Source: Candidatus Poribacteria bacterium
GTDB lineage: Bacteria; Poribacteria; DTPJ01; WJIO01
DNA length: 11,951 nt
Reading direction: 5' to 3'
NCBI GenBank assembly: GCA_014730235.1
Contig: WJIO01000233.1
Span: 1-11,951 of the forward strand
Shown: positions 1-6,099 of the stretch, piece after piece
Layout of the letters: each line of letters opens with the position of its first letter
Position numbering within the stretch: the first letter of the stretch is position 1
The notes under the pieces: model-generated
What the model was told of the DNA's origin: nothing
What the model saw: only the letters and a program-made list of their open reading frames with translations
The model's database searches: none
Position numbers and translations under genes: made by a program

Positions 1-1
1 C

Positions 2-1468
2 GAAGAGGATGTTGGCTCTTTCTATGTCCGTCTGTGGATGCCCCCGGGAACAAGGATTTCAGAGACCAGCCGGGTATTAAAACAGGTAGAAGACATTGCC
101 CTGTCTTTGCCAAAAGACGAACTCAAGGCCGTTATTGCAAACGTAGGTATTGTACAGGAAGAAGATTCAGAAACACATAACACCCATGTAGGACAGCTTA
201 TTATTGAGTTGGTGGATGCTGACCATAGGGAAAGAAGCGTTTTTGACGTAATAAACGATCTGCGAACCCGTTCCCAATCTATCAGCGGGCCCGAACGTCT
301 GGAGTTTGCGAACTGGGCAGGCGGGCCACCCACAGGTAAGGATGTTGAGGTTAAAGTAAAAGGTAAATATTTCCAAGACCTGGAAGAGATCGCAGACGAA
401 ATAAAACTTGGGCTTACCAAGCTACCTGGTGTGTATGACATTGGTGATGACTTCTCTCCGGGTAAGGAAGAGGTACGCATCCGACTTGACGAAGATCGGG
501 CCCGGCTGCATGGTTTAAGCGTGGCTCAGATAGCCGGATTTGTAAGAACAGCATTTCATGGTAACGTGGCCACCGTCTATCGCGATGGAGATGAAGAAGT
601 TGATGTGGTTGTCAAATTTAAAGATTCCTCTGAGATGCCTTTGGAAGAAATGGAAGCCCTTAAAATATCAACCCCCATGGGAACAGCAATTCCCCTCCGG
701 GATGTGGCCAATCTTGAATTAACCAGGGGTTATGCTATTATCCACAGATTTGAAGTGGAAAGGGCCATTACTGTGTCTGCCCAGGTTGACAGATCCCTTA
801 ACAAACCTGTGGCTGTAAACCGGGCAATTGAAAATGAATTTAAAGATATTAGCCAGCGTTATCCTGGATATCGACTGGATTTCCGGGGAGAATTTATGGA
901 GTTTAACCAGGCTTTTACCAGTCTTGGAAGGCTTCTGGTATTGGGCGTATTTTTAATATATATGCTTCTTGGTGCCCAGTTTAAATCCTTTGTGCAGCCC
1001 CTTATTATACTTTTCACCATACCTTTTGCCTTCATTGGCTCAATGATCGGATTGCTGGTTATCGGGTATCCCTTCGGTATACTAACTCTTTATGGAATGG
1101 TAGCCCTTGCGGGAATTGTTGTAAACGATTCTATTGTTTTGATAGATTTTATAAATGTTCGCCGCCGGGCAGGAGTATGTAAATGGAGGGCAATTATCGA
1201 AGGCGGCAGATTAAGACTGCGTCCAATTGCATTAACAACTATTACAACCGTTTTTGGATTGCTGCCTATGGCTATAGGTCTTGGGGGACAGTCGGAAACA
1301 TGGAGACCTCTTGCCAATACTATTGTCTGGGGATTATCCATGTCAACTGTTCTGACATTATTTATTACCCCGGCTTTATACGCAATTATTGATGACCTTA
1401 CTCCAAAACGCCTGAAAGAAAAGCAGATGGAAGTTTATAAAGAGCTTGAATCTCAACCTGCTGATTAA
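2..1468 (+). CDS. RND-family efflux transporter, C-terminal half (5' end outside window)
   Basis: This is the inner-membrane pump of a tripartite efflux system, a proton-driven exporter of the AcrB/HAE type. The frame is open from base 2, and the ATG at 38 is internal (the codons before it read EEDVGSFYVRLW), so the gene starts outside the window. About 488 of a usual 1000-1050 residues are visible. They comprise the second periplasmic pore/docking region (roughly nt 2-915) and then five membrane helices, near nt 920-985, 992-1063, 1075-1150, 1210-1287 and 1312-1395, matching TM8-12 of AcrB. The LGAQFKS and VVNDSIVLIDF motifs are typical. Where AcrB has the proton-relay lysine (K940) this protein appears to have Asn (GIVVNDS), as I recall for several non-AcrB RND groups. 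The substrate cannot be told. The stop codon abuts a mini-transposon, and the terminator lies about 300 bases further on. No adaptor or outer-membrane gene is visible. Confidence 0.93.
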   Translation, partial: EEDVGSFYVRLWMPPGTRISETSRVLKQVEDIALSLPKDELKAVIANVGIVQEEDSETHNTHVGQLIIELVDADHRERSVFDVINDLRTRSQSISGPERLEFANWAGGPPTGKDVEVKVKGKYFQDLEEIADEIKLGLTKLPGVYDIGDDFSPGKEEVRIRLDEDRARLHGLSVAQIAGFVRTAFHGNVATVYRDGDEEVDVVVKFKDSSEMPLEEMEALKISTPMGTAIPLRDVANLELTRGYAIIHRFEVERAITVSAQVDRSLNKPVAVNRAIENEFKDISQRYPGYRLDFRGEFMEFNQAFTSLGRLLVLGVFLIYMLLGAQFKSFVQPLIILFTIPFAFIGSMIGLLVIGYPFGILTLYGMVALAGIVVNDSIVLIDFINVRRRAGVCKWRAIIEGGRLRLRPIALTTITTVFGLLPMAIGLGGQSETWRPLANTIVWGLSMSTVLTLFITPALYAIIDDLTPKRLKEKQMEVYKELESQPAD

Positions 1469-1475
1469 TTTTAAA

Positions 1476-1596
1476 GGCTCTTCCGGGTTCAGTGTGGTAA
1501 AGATAGGAAAGTTCTTTATGCTGTCATTCCTGCTTTCGCAGGAATGACAAGCTGAGAAAATTTTCAAATTATTACCACACTGAACCCGGAAGAGCC
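1476..1596. mobile_element. MITE-like element A, copy 1 (121 bp, exact 8-bp target duplication)
   Basis: This non-coding element has perfect 25-bp terminal inverted repeats (1476-1500 and 1572-1596, starting GGCTCTTCCGGG). It is flanked by the exact direct repeat ATTTTAAA at 1468-1475 and 1597-1604, as expected from transposition with an 8-bp duplication. Inside sits a hairpin with a 12-bp stem and a 4-nt loop (1522-1533 and 1538-1549, core TCATTCCTGC). There is no ORF, so movement must be in trans. GGCTCTTC ends together with 8-bp duplications recall ISL3-family insertion sequences. That family link is from memory and no transposase of the kind is in the window. The left duplication begins on the last base of the efflux-gene stop codon, so the gene stays intact. 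The flank is A/T-only, so part of the direct repeat could be chance. Confidence 0.85.
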
Positions 1597-1610
1597 ATTT
1601 TAAATTAAAG

Positions 1611-1745
1611 CTATACTTTCGCACTTTTTAAAAGATATAACATTTATACACTTGTAGGGACACGGTATACCGTGTCCCTACAAGCCGAGAACCCTAATGA
1701 AATCTGTATTTACCGTTTTGATATATAAAAAGTGCGAAAGTATAG
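1611..1745. mobile_element. MITE-like element B (135 bp, exact 8-bp target duplication)
   Basis: This is a second, unrelated miniature element only 14 bp after element A. Its perfect 20-bp terminal inverted repeats (1611-1630 and 1726-1745) start CTATACTTTCGCAC. The exact direct repeat AATTAAAG flanks it at 1603-1610 and 1746-1753. The centre is a perfect 34-bp palindrome without a loop (1651-1684, CTTGTAGGGACACGGTA mirrored). I recall that core as a common dispersed hairpin in other bacterial genomes. It contains no ORF. The parent insertion-sequence family was not recognised. As RNA, the whole element would fold into one long stem in the 3' UTR of the efflux gene. Confidence 0.85.
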
Positions 1746-1763
1746 AATTAAAGGGAAAGACAT

Positions 1764-1807
1764 AAAAAAAATCGGGGTAATGATTTTTCACTACCCCGAT
1801 TTTTTTA
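1764..1807. terminator. Bidirectional intrinsic terminator
   Basis: A 9-bp stem (ATCGGGGTA at 1771-1779, TACCCCGAT at 1792-1800) is preceded by a run of A and followed by a run of T, so it works in both directions. It lies 7 bases after the stop of the minus-strand LamG gene and also serves the plus-strand efflux gene, from which two mini-elements now separate it. Confidence 0.88.
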
Positions 1808-1813
1808 TTTCAA

Positions 1814-2572
1814 TTAAAATCCAGTTTTTGCTTCACCCCATGTAATAGCAAGTTTATTATCTGGTTTAACTGCTGTAGCATTGTGAGGATCTTCCATATC
1901 CATCATGATTTCTTCTTCAGACAAAGCATAATTGTATATTTTCAACTCATCAAGAGCGCCGATCATGAATCTGGAACTACCACCTCTTGCGCCAATAAAC
2001 ATGGGTTCATCATTTGTTAAAAGCGTACCAGCGCAGGCCATCTCTGCATCGACGCTACCGTCAATGTAAAGTTTTATAACCTGACCATCCCATGTACCAG
2101 TCAGAAAATGCCATGTGTTATCCTGAATATTGCTACCAACGTTTTGATCAGCACAATCGGCAGGCAGGTCTTTCATCTGAAGAATAGTACCACCATTATA
2201 AAGAGGAGCCAGGTTATATTCTCCATCTATCCATGCAGAACCTTTTTCTGCTGCGCTCTGGATGCCTTCACCACCACCATACAGGATAACCCATGTACTT
2301 ATGGTAAGACCTTCAGTTAAATTAAGGCTATCATCATGGGGGATTTCACCCCATGTAGCGCCATCAAATTCCATTGCTTTGCCAAATTGACCGCCAATCC
2401 ATTGAGGATTACCCATAAACGAGCAGTCATTGCCAAACCCCGAAGCATCAGCGGCGATTTGTCCTGCTCCTTCATCAAAAGATAAGTGCAGAACAAGGTC
2501 ATTTGCTGCATAGATGGTTGAGGATATAACCAATAGCAACAAAGCAAATATAGTAATAATTATGTTTTTCAT
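1814..2572 (-). CDS. Secreted LamG / concanavalin A-like lectin domain protein
   Basis: The predicted product is an exported 252-residue protein with a single LamG (concanavalin A-like) jelly-roll domain, probably carbohydrate- or surface-binding. Residues 1-23 are a signal peptide (MKNIIIT, hydrophobic core, cleavage near YAA). The domain spans about 25-216, with the usual landmarks LVLHLSFDEG, the TISTW strand, WHFLTGTWDG..IKLYIDG and a final IGALDELKIYNYALSEEEI. A short tail follows, with a KLAITWGEAK motif at 240-249 that I recall at the C-terminus of many LamG proteins of Poribacteria-like genomes. The start at 2572 is preferred because AAAGGAGAG lies a few bases upstream and the signal peptide begins there. 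An upstream in-frame ATG at 2626 would put 18 polar residues before it and lies at the predicted promoter -10. There are no catalytic glycosidase motifs. The ligand is unknown. Confidence 0.85.
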   Translation of the reverse strand: MKNIIITIFALLLLVISSTIYAANDLVLHLSFDEGAGQIAADASGFGNDCSFMGNPQWIGGQFGKAMEFDGATWGEIPHDDSLNLTEGLTISTWVILYGGGEGIQSAAEKGSAWIDGEYNLAPLYNGGTILQMKDLPADCADQNVGSNIQDNTWHFLTGTWDGQVIKLYIDGSVDAEMACAGTLLTNDEPMFIGARGGSSRFMIGALDELKIYNYALSEEEIMMDMEDPHNATAVKPDNKLAITWGEAKTGF

Positions 2573-2624
2573 ACATTCTCTCCTTTTATCTGTGTTTGTG
2601 TCAATAACAAATGATTCCATTAAC

Positions 2625-2653
2625 ATTCTACTTAAACATCAAAATATGATCAA
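2625..2653 (-). promoter_or_regulatory. Candidate sigma70-type promoter for the LamG gene
   Basis: Reading the minus strand, TTGATC (2648-2653) is followed after 17 bases by TAGAAT (2625-2630), matching the consensus at 4 of 6 and 5 of 6 positions. Transcription would begin near 2618, about 46 bases before the chosen start codon, and would exclude the upstream ATG at 2626. Confidence 0.5.
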
Positions 2654-2760
2654 GTGAAAAGTATAAAATTTATAAATGTTTACCACTTCTTTATCTTTAG
2701 CTTACTCAGCTTTAAACTTTGTTTGCTAAAATAACGAGAAATAACAGCACTATCATTTAC

Positions 2761-2794
2761 CAAAGCTCCTTACTCGTCCGAATAAGGAGCTTTG
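2761..2794 (-). terminator. Hairpin terminator after the first oxidoreductase gene
   Basis: A perfect 12-bp stem (CAAAGCTCCTTA at 2761-2772, its complement at 2783-2794) with a 10-base loop starts 3 bases past the minus-strand stop codon. There is no strong T-run after it in the minus direction, so termination may be inefficient or Rho-assisted. Placement and stem strength support a 3'-end role. Confidence 0.65.
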
Positions 2795-2797
2795 CCA

Positions 2798-3790
2798 TTA
2801 ATTGTTTTGTATATAAACAGGTTTTCCTGATTCAGCAGATTTCTTTACCGCTCTGCATATTGCTACGGCTTTCATACCTGCTTCACCACTGGCAACAGGT
2901 TTTTTTCCTGTTTCTGAACATTCCATAAAATGCCTGATCTCATTAGCAAAGGCATCTGCATCGGGATATTTTTCTTCATTAATTTCATCGGGTTTTGAGC
3001 GAAAGGAATAACGCAGATTTTCCACCGAATCGAATTGACCGGAAATCTCTGCAACACCGTTTTCATTGGCCATGTAAAAGTCTTCAAAGTTAAAGGCTGG
3101 CATGGATACCATACCGGCTCCAACAGTAGCTATAGCGCCACTTCTGAATTTTAAAGTATATACGGCGCAATCGATCTGAGGTTTACGATGGGGTGCAAAG
3201 AATGTTCCTCCTTCGGCTGATACTCGTTCTATATCGCCCATTAAAAAGCCCAGAATATCAGTAGCATGGACAGCGTTCTCCAATATAGGGCCTCCGCCGT
3301 CATCCTCCCGCCAGAACCAGTCTTTATCAGATAACCAGGGATGAGGATATCTATGGATCATATATTGAATCTGCCCAAATTCTCCATCTATTAATTTTTT
3401 CATCCTTACAAGAACTGGAACAAATCGCTTTTTGTGCCCTACCATCAGAGTTACGCCATTTTCTTTACATACCTGGATCATCCTCTGGCAATCTTCTACA
3501 TTGCTGGCCATAGGTTTTTCTGCCAGCACATGAATACCTCTTTCAGCCGACATTTTTGTTATGGGATAGTGAGATTTTGGTGGAGTTGCCAGTATTACAC
3601 CTTCTGGTTTTCCTTTATCCAGCATTTCCTCCGCGGATTTATAAGCCTTAACACCAAATTTTTCACCAGTTTTTATGGCAATTTCTGGAATTATATCGCA
3701 AACACTGGTAAGTTCTGTCTCTTTCATGCTGTTGACTTTTTCAACATGTATTCGACCAACACCTGCTAAACCAATAACTGCAATACGCAT
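2798..3790 (-). CDS. Gfo/Idh/MocA-family NAD(P)-dependent oxidoreductase (copy 1)
   Basis: The predicted product is a 330-residue cytoplasmic dehydrogenase of the glucose-fructose oxidoreductase / inositol dehydrogenase / MocA superfamily, which oxidises or reduces sugars, inositols or related polyols with NAD(P). The N-terminal Rossmann fold starts MRIAVIGLAGVGRIH, where the middle Gly of GxGxxG is Ala. The family EKP motif is at 91-93 (HVLAEKPMASN). The catalytic segment GGGPILENAVHATD puts the general-acid His at 175 and Asp at 178. The C-terminal alpha/beta domain is complete. The start at 3790 fits because AAGGAGA lies 5 bases upstream and the Rossmann strand begins at residue 2; nine extra residues from an in-frame ATG at 3817 are not supported. 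The substrate cannot be inferred. The gene stands alone, with its own hairpin terminator, and is about as unlike the second family member at 10250-11278 as two separate subfamilies. Confidence 0.9.
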   Translation of the reverse strand: MRIAVIGLAGVGRIHVEKVNSMKETELTSVCDIIPEIAIKTGEKFGVKAYKSAEEMLDKGKPEGVILATPPKSHYPITKMSAERGIHVLAEKPMASNVEDCQRMIQVCKENGVTLMVGHKKRFVPVLVRMKKLIDGEFGQIQYMIHRYPHPWLSDKDWFWREDDGGGPILENAVHATDILGFLMGDIERVSAEGGTFFAPHRKPQIDCAVYTLKFRSGAIATVGAGMVSMPAFNFEDFYMANENGVAEISGQFDSVENLRYSFRSKPDEINEEKYPDADAFANEIRHFMECSETGKKPVASGEAGMKAVAICRAVKKSAESGKPVYIQNN

Positions 3791-3862
3791 TTTTTTCTCC
3801 TTGAATTGTAATTGCAATTTTAGAAAACCGGATTCCTTTTTCCGCTGGAATGAAAGAATTTT

Positions 3863-3935
3863 GGCTCTTCCGAATTGAGTGTGGAAATAATTTAAAACTT
3901 TCTAAGCATGTCATTCCTGCTTTTGCAGGAATGAC
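3863..3935 (+). repeat. MITE-like element A, copy 2 (left part only)
   Basis: The sequence begins GGCTCTTCCG, continues through GAGTGTGG and an AATAATTT run, and ends in the same core hairpin as copy 1 (TGTCATTCCTGC with its complement). It follows copy 3 and the reverse complement of copy 1 over about 58 bases with scattered differences. No matching right terminal repeat or target duplication could be found, so it is a decayed or one-ended copy. Confidence 0.65.
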
Positions 3936-4124
3936 AACTAAATTATATCCATTTTTTAACGATTACTTATTGTTAATAATGACATTATATCTGCAATATA
4001 AAATAGGATCAAGGTTGATTTGTTTTCTGCTTTACAATAATATTGCAAAGCAATATAATGTCCGAAATTAACAGAAACAAAAATTTATGGATTCAATCAT
4101 AAAATTTATGTCCGTGAAAACTTT

Positions 4125-4286
4125 GGCTCTTCCGGTCTGAGTATGGTAATAATTTGAAAATTTTCTCAGCTTGTCATTCCTGCTTCAAGCTTTTTAAAAA
4201 GCTTGAAGCAGGAATGACAAATGGAGGATATTTTTTTCTTAATTGGACAATGTTTTTTACACTTCCACACCCAAACTGGATGAACC
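4125..4286 (+). mobile_element. MITE-like element A, copy 3, with 50-bp perfect palindrome core
   Basis: The left arm (from 4125) matches the reverse complement of the right half of copy 1 at 55 of 59 positions. The right arm is more decayed: its outer 22 bases match the left end at 16 positions. The flanking repeats AAAACTTT (4117-4124) and AAAACTTC (4287-4294) agree at 7 of 8 positions, again an 8-bp target duplication. The core, 4171-4220, is a perfect palindrome of 50 bp with no loop. It is the usual CATTCCTGC stem extended by a TTCAAGCTTTTT arm. There is no ORF. It lies upstream of the amidohydrolase promoter and does not disrupt it. Confidence 0.75.
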
Positions 4287-4370
4287 AAAACTTCTGACAT
4301 AGACTAAAAACTTTATTTGTTACTCCGTTCTTCGCAGTAACACAGGTATTAAAATTTATGCTTGGATTAA

Positions 4371-4399
4371 TTGACATTTTGCCTATATGGTAATATACT
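4371..4399 (+). promoter_or_regulatory. Consensus sigma70-type promoter for the M20 amidohydrolase
   Basis: TTGACA (4371-4376, perfect) is followed after 17 bases by TATACT (4394-4399, 5 of 6). Transcription would start near 4406, only about 21 bases before the ATG at 4427 and just ahead of the ribosome site AGGAGG (4409-4414). The alternative ATG at 4400 would lie before the transcript start. Confidence 0.72.
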
Positions 4400-4426
4400 A
4401 TGAATAACAGGAGGAATTATAAAACT

Positions 4427-5605
4427 ATGCTGATTAATTATGAAATTGAAAATATAAATAGTAAACTGGTGAAAATTAGATGGGACTTTCATAGAATACC
4501 GGAGTTGTCCTTTGAAGAAGAGAAAACCTCCCAAAAGATAGCAGGAATACTAAGAGAAATAGGTATAGATGAAATACAAACAGGTGTTGCCAGAACCGGA
4601 GTTGTGGGATTGATAAGGGGTCGGAATCCCGGTAAAACTATTGCCATTCGGGCAGATATTGATGCTTTGCCTATTCAGGAAGAAAATGATGTTTCATACA
4701 AATCCCAAAACGATGGAGTGATGCACGCCTGCGGTCATGATGTGCATATAACAACTGCACTGGGCACAGCCATGATAATCAACCGCAAAAAAGATGAATT
4801 GTATGGTAACGTTAAATTTATCTTTCAGCCAGCTGAGGAGGTGGCCGGTGGTGGAAAGATGATGGTAGAAGAGGGAGCTCTGGAAAATCCAGAGGTAGAT
4901 ATGATTATGGCATTGCATGTTTGGCCCGGTTTAGACGAAGGTAAAATTGGCGTAAGGTCTGGTCCCTCAATGGCATCTATGGACAAATTTGAAATAACAG
5001 TAAAAGGTCCTGGTGGGCACGGTGCTTTACCTCATCTTACCAGTGATACTATAGTTGCTAGCGCACAAATTATTAATATATTACAAACGGTGACAAGTCG
5101 ATCAATTGAACCGATACAACCAGTGGTTTTTTCTGTTTGTATGATAAATGGGGGAGACGCTTTTAATATAATACCAGAAGAGGTAAAACTTACAGGAACA
5201 GCAAGAACACTTGATGATGAAGTAAAAACAAAATCCATAAAGAGAGTTAAAGAGATACTGAATGGCATAAGTAAGGCCATGAATGTCAAATGTATTTTTA
5301 ATTATCTTGATGGTTGTCCTGTCCTTATAAATAATCCTGAAGTTGTTGAAATAATTGAAGATGCCGCTGTTCAGGTTGTAGGCAGTAAAAATGTGGTGGA
5401 AGTTAAGCCAACTATGGGCGGCGAGGATTTTACTTATTTTACCAGAAAGGTTCCTGGAGCTATGTTCTTTCTGGGTGTGAAAAACAAATCATCAGGTATG
5501 ACATCTTCAGTTCATACGGCTACTTTTGATGTTAATCCAGGAGTTCTAACTATTGGAACTTCGATTCTGACTCAGGCGATTTTCAATTGCTTAAATATGC
5601 AATAA
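4427..5605 (+). CDS. M20D-family metallo-amidohydrolase / aminoacylase
   Basis: The predicted product is a 392-residue zinc-dependent amidohydrolase of peptidase family M20 subfamily D (hippurate hydrolase, N-acyl-L-amino acid or IAA-amino acid hydrolase type). It would cleave an amide bond of an N-acylated amino acid or similar small substrate in the cytoplasm. The metal site is complete: MHACGHD at 99-105 (Cys102 and His104), the QPAEE glutamates at 137-138, His164 in MALHVWPG and His363 near the C-terminus (SVHTATFD). The dimerisation/lid domain lies at about 180-290. No signal peptide is seen. The start at 4427 rather than 4400 rests on AGGAGG at 4409-4414 (a rather long 12-base spacing) and on the promoter position. 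The gene is monocistronic, with no clear terminator after it. The exact substrate cannot be told from sequence. Confidence 0.9.
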   Translation: MLINYEIENINSKLVKIRWDFHRIPELSFEEEKTSQKIAGILREIGIDEIQTGVARTGVVGLIRGRNPGKTIAIRADIDALPIQEENDVSYKSQNDGVMHACGHDVHITTALGTAMIINRKKDELYGNVKFIFQPAEEVAGGGKMMVEEGALENPEVDMIMALHVWPGLDEGKIGVRSGPSMASMDKFEITVKGPGGHGALPHLTSDTIVASAQIINILQTVTSRSIEPIQPVVFSVCMINGGDAFNIIPEEVKLTGTARTLDDEVKTKSIKRVKEILNGISKAMNVKCIFNYLDGCPVLINNPEVVEIIEDAAVQVVGSKNVVEVKPTMGGEDFTYFTRKVPGAMFFLGVKNKSSGMTSSVHTATFDVNPGVLTIGTSILTQAIFNCLNMQ

Positions 5606-5774
5606 AATTATTAGGGATTATTAAATCAGTAATTCTGCATTTCTGGTGCATAGTATGGCAGATAATGAATAAATTTGATAAACATATTTTTTGTTATGGC
5701 TATGCAGTTGTGGGAAATATTCTTTCATACAAAGCAGGAGCATTGAATTGATAACAAACAGAGGAATTACTAAA

Positions 5775-5943
5775 ATGAGTTTAAAATTCGCAGAGCCACC
5801 CAGGATTCCCAGGGACATCATTCCGTTGGTTGCAGGCGCGCGCCTAACAGCAAGCTATAGGTGTTGATCCTGAAATCCAGGCTGTTGCATGTCGGGTCTT
5901 TATGAAATATGGTGATCCAGCACCAAAAAGAGAAAAAATTTAA
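5775..5943 (+). pseudogene. Frameshifted small ORF (about 55 codons), unknown function
   Basis: The ATG at 5775 follows a GAGGAAT ribosome site and opens MSLKFAEPPRIPRDIIPLVA, which reads on to a stop at 5865-5867. The adjacent frame continues QAIGVDPEIQAVACRVFMKY and stops at 5941-5943. Ignoring one A in CTAAC (5844-5848) joins them into one 55-residue protein whose composition looks protein-like on both sides. The break lies beside a 12-bp GC palindrome, AGGCGCGCGCCT (5834-5845), in otherwise AT-rich DNA. I do not recognise the protein. It could be a recent pseudogene, a sequencing or assembly error, or a recoding site. The flanks, 5606-5774 and 5944-6013, hold no other gene or clear signal. 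Confidence 0.45.
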
Positions 5944-6013
5944 CCCAAAGTGGAATAGCATTGGAAATTATAATGTTATTTATCATTATAGGGAACAGGA
6001 TAAAGGTGATAAA

Positions 6014-6042
6014 TTGACAGATAATAATTATATACTTATGAC
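6014..6042 (+). promoter_or_regulatory. Candidate sigma70-type promoter for serine acetyltransferase
   Basis: TTGACA (6014-6019, perfect) is followed after 17 bases by TATGAC (6037-6042, 4 of 6). Transcription would start near 6049, leaving a leader of about 51 bases with AAAAGGAG (6081-6088) ahead of the ATG. No T-box or riboswitch fits in so short a leader. Confidence 0.5.
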
Positions 6043-6099
6043 CATATTTTCACATCTGGCCATGTAATTTTGAATAATTAAAAAGGAGTTTATCTATCC

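Larger units (their letters stand above)
3791..4370. other. Gene-free region with repeat elements between divergent genes
   Basis: About 0.6 kb separates the start of the minus-strand oxidoreductase from the plus-strand amidohydrolase. I see no credible gene. It holds a degenerate hairpin (about 3829-3853, GGATTCC...GGAATGA), a partial element A (3863-3935), a bulged AT-rich inverted repeat (3983-4000 against 4041-4060, CATTATAT) and a fuller element A relative (4125-4286). A/T content is high throughout. I could not find a convincing promoter for the oxidoreductase. Confidence 0.6.

Noticed and set aside
2594-2602. TTGACA-like -35 just upstream of the LamG ribosome site
   Set aside because: No acceptable -10 lies 16-18 bases downstream, and the region would overlap the start codon.
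1814-2626. Longer LamG start at 2626
   Set aside because: It would add 18 polar residues ahead of a clear signal peptide, has no ribosome site and starts at the predicted promoter -10.
3434-3769. Plus-strand ORF opposite the first oxidoreductase
   Set aside because: It is antisense to a gene with complete family motifs; its aromatic-rich composition is typical of shadow frames.
1476-4286. CRISPR array from the repeated hairpins
   Set aside because: The copies are few, far apart and irregularly spaced, and have terminal inverted repeats with target duplications instead of unique spacers.
4400-4426. Upstream ATG of the amidohydrolase
   Set aside because: It sits before the predicted transcript start, and the AGGAGG lies downstream of it.
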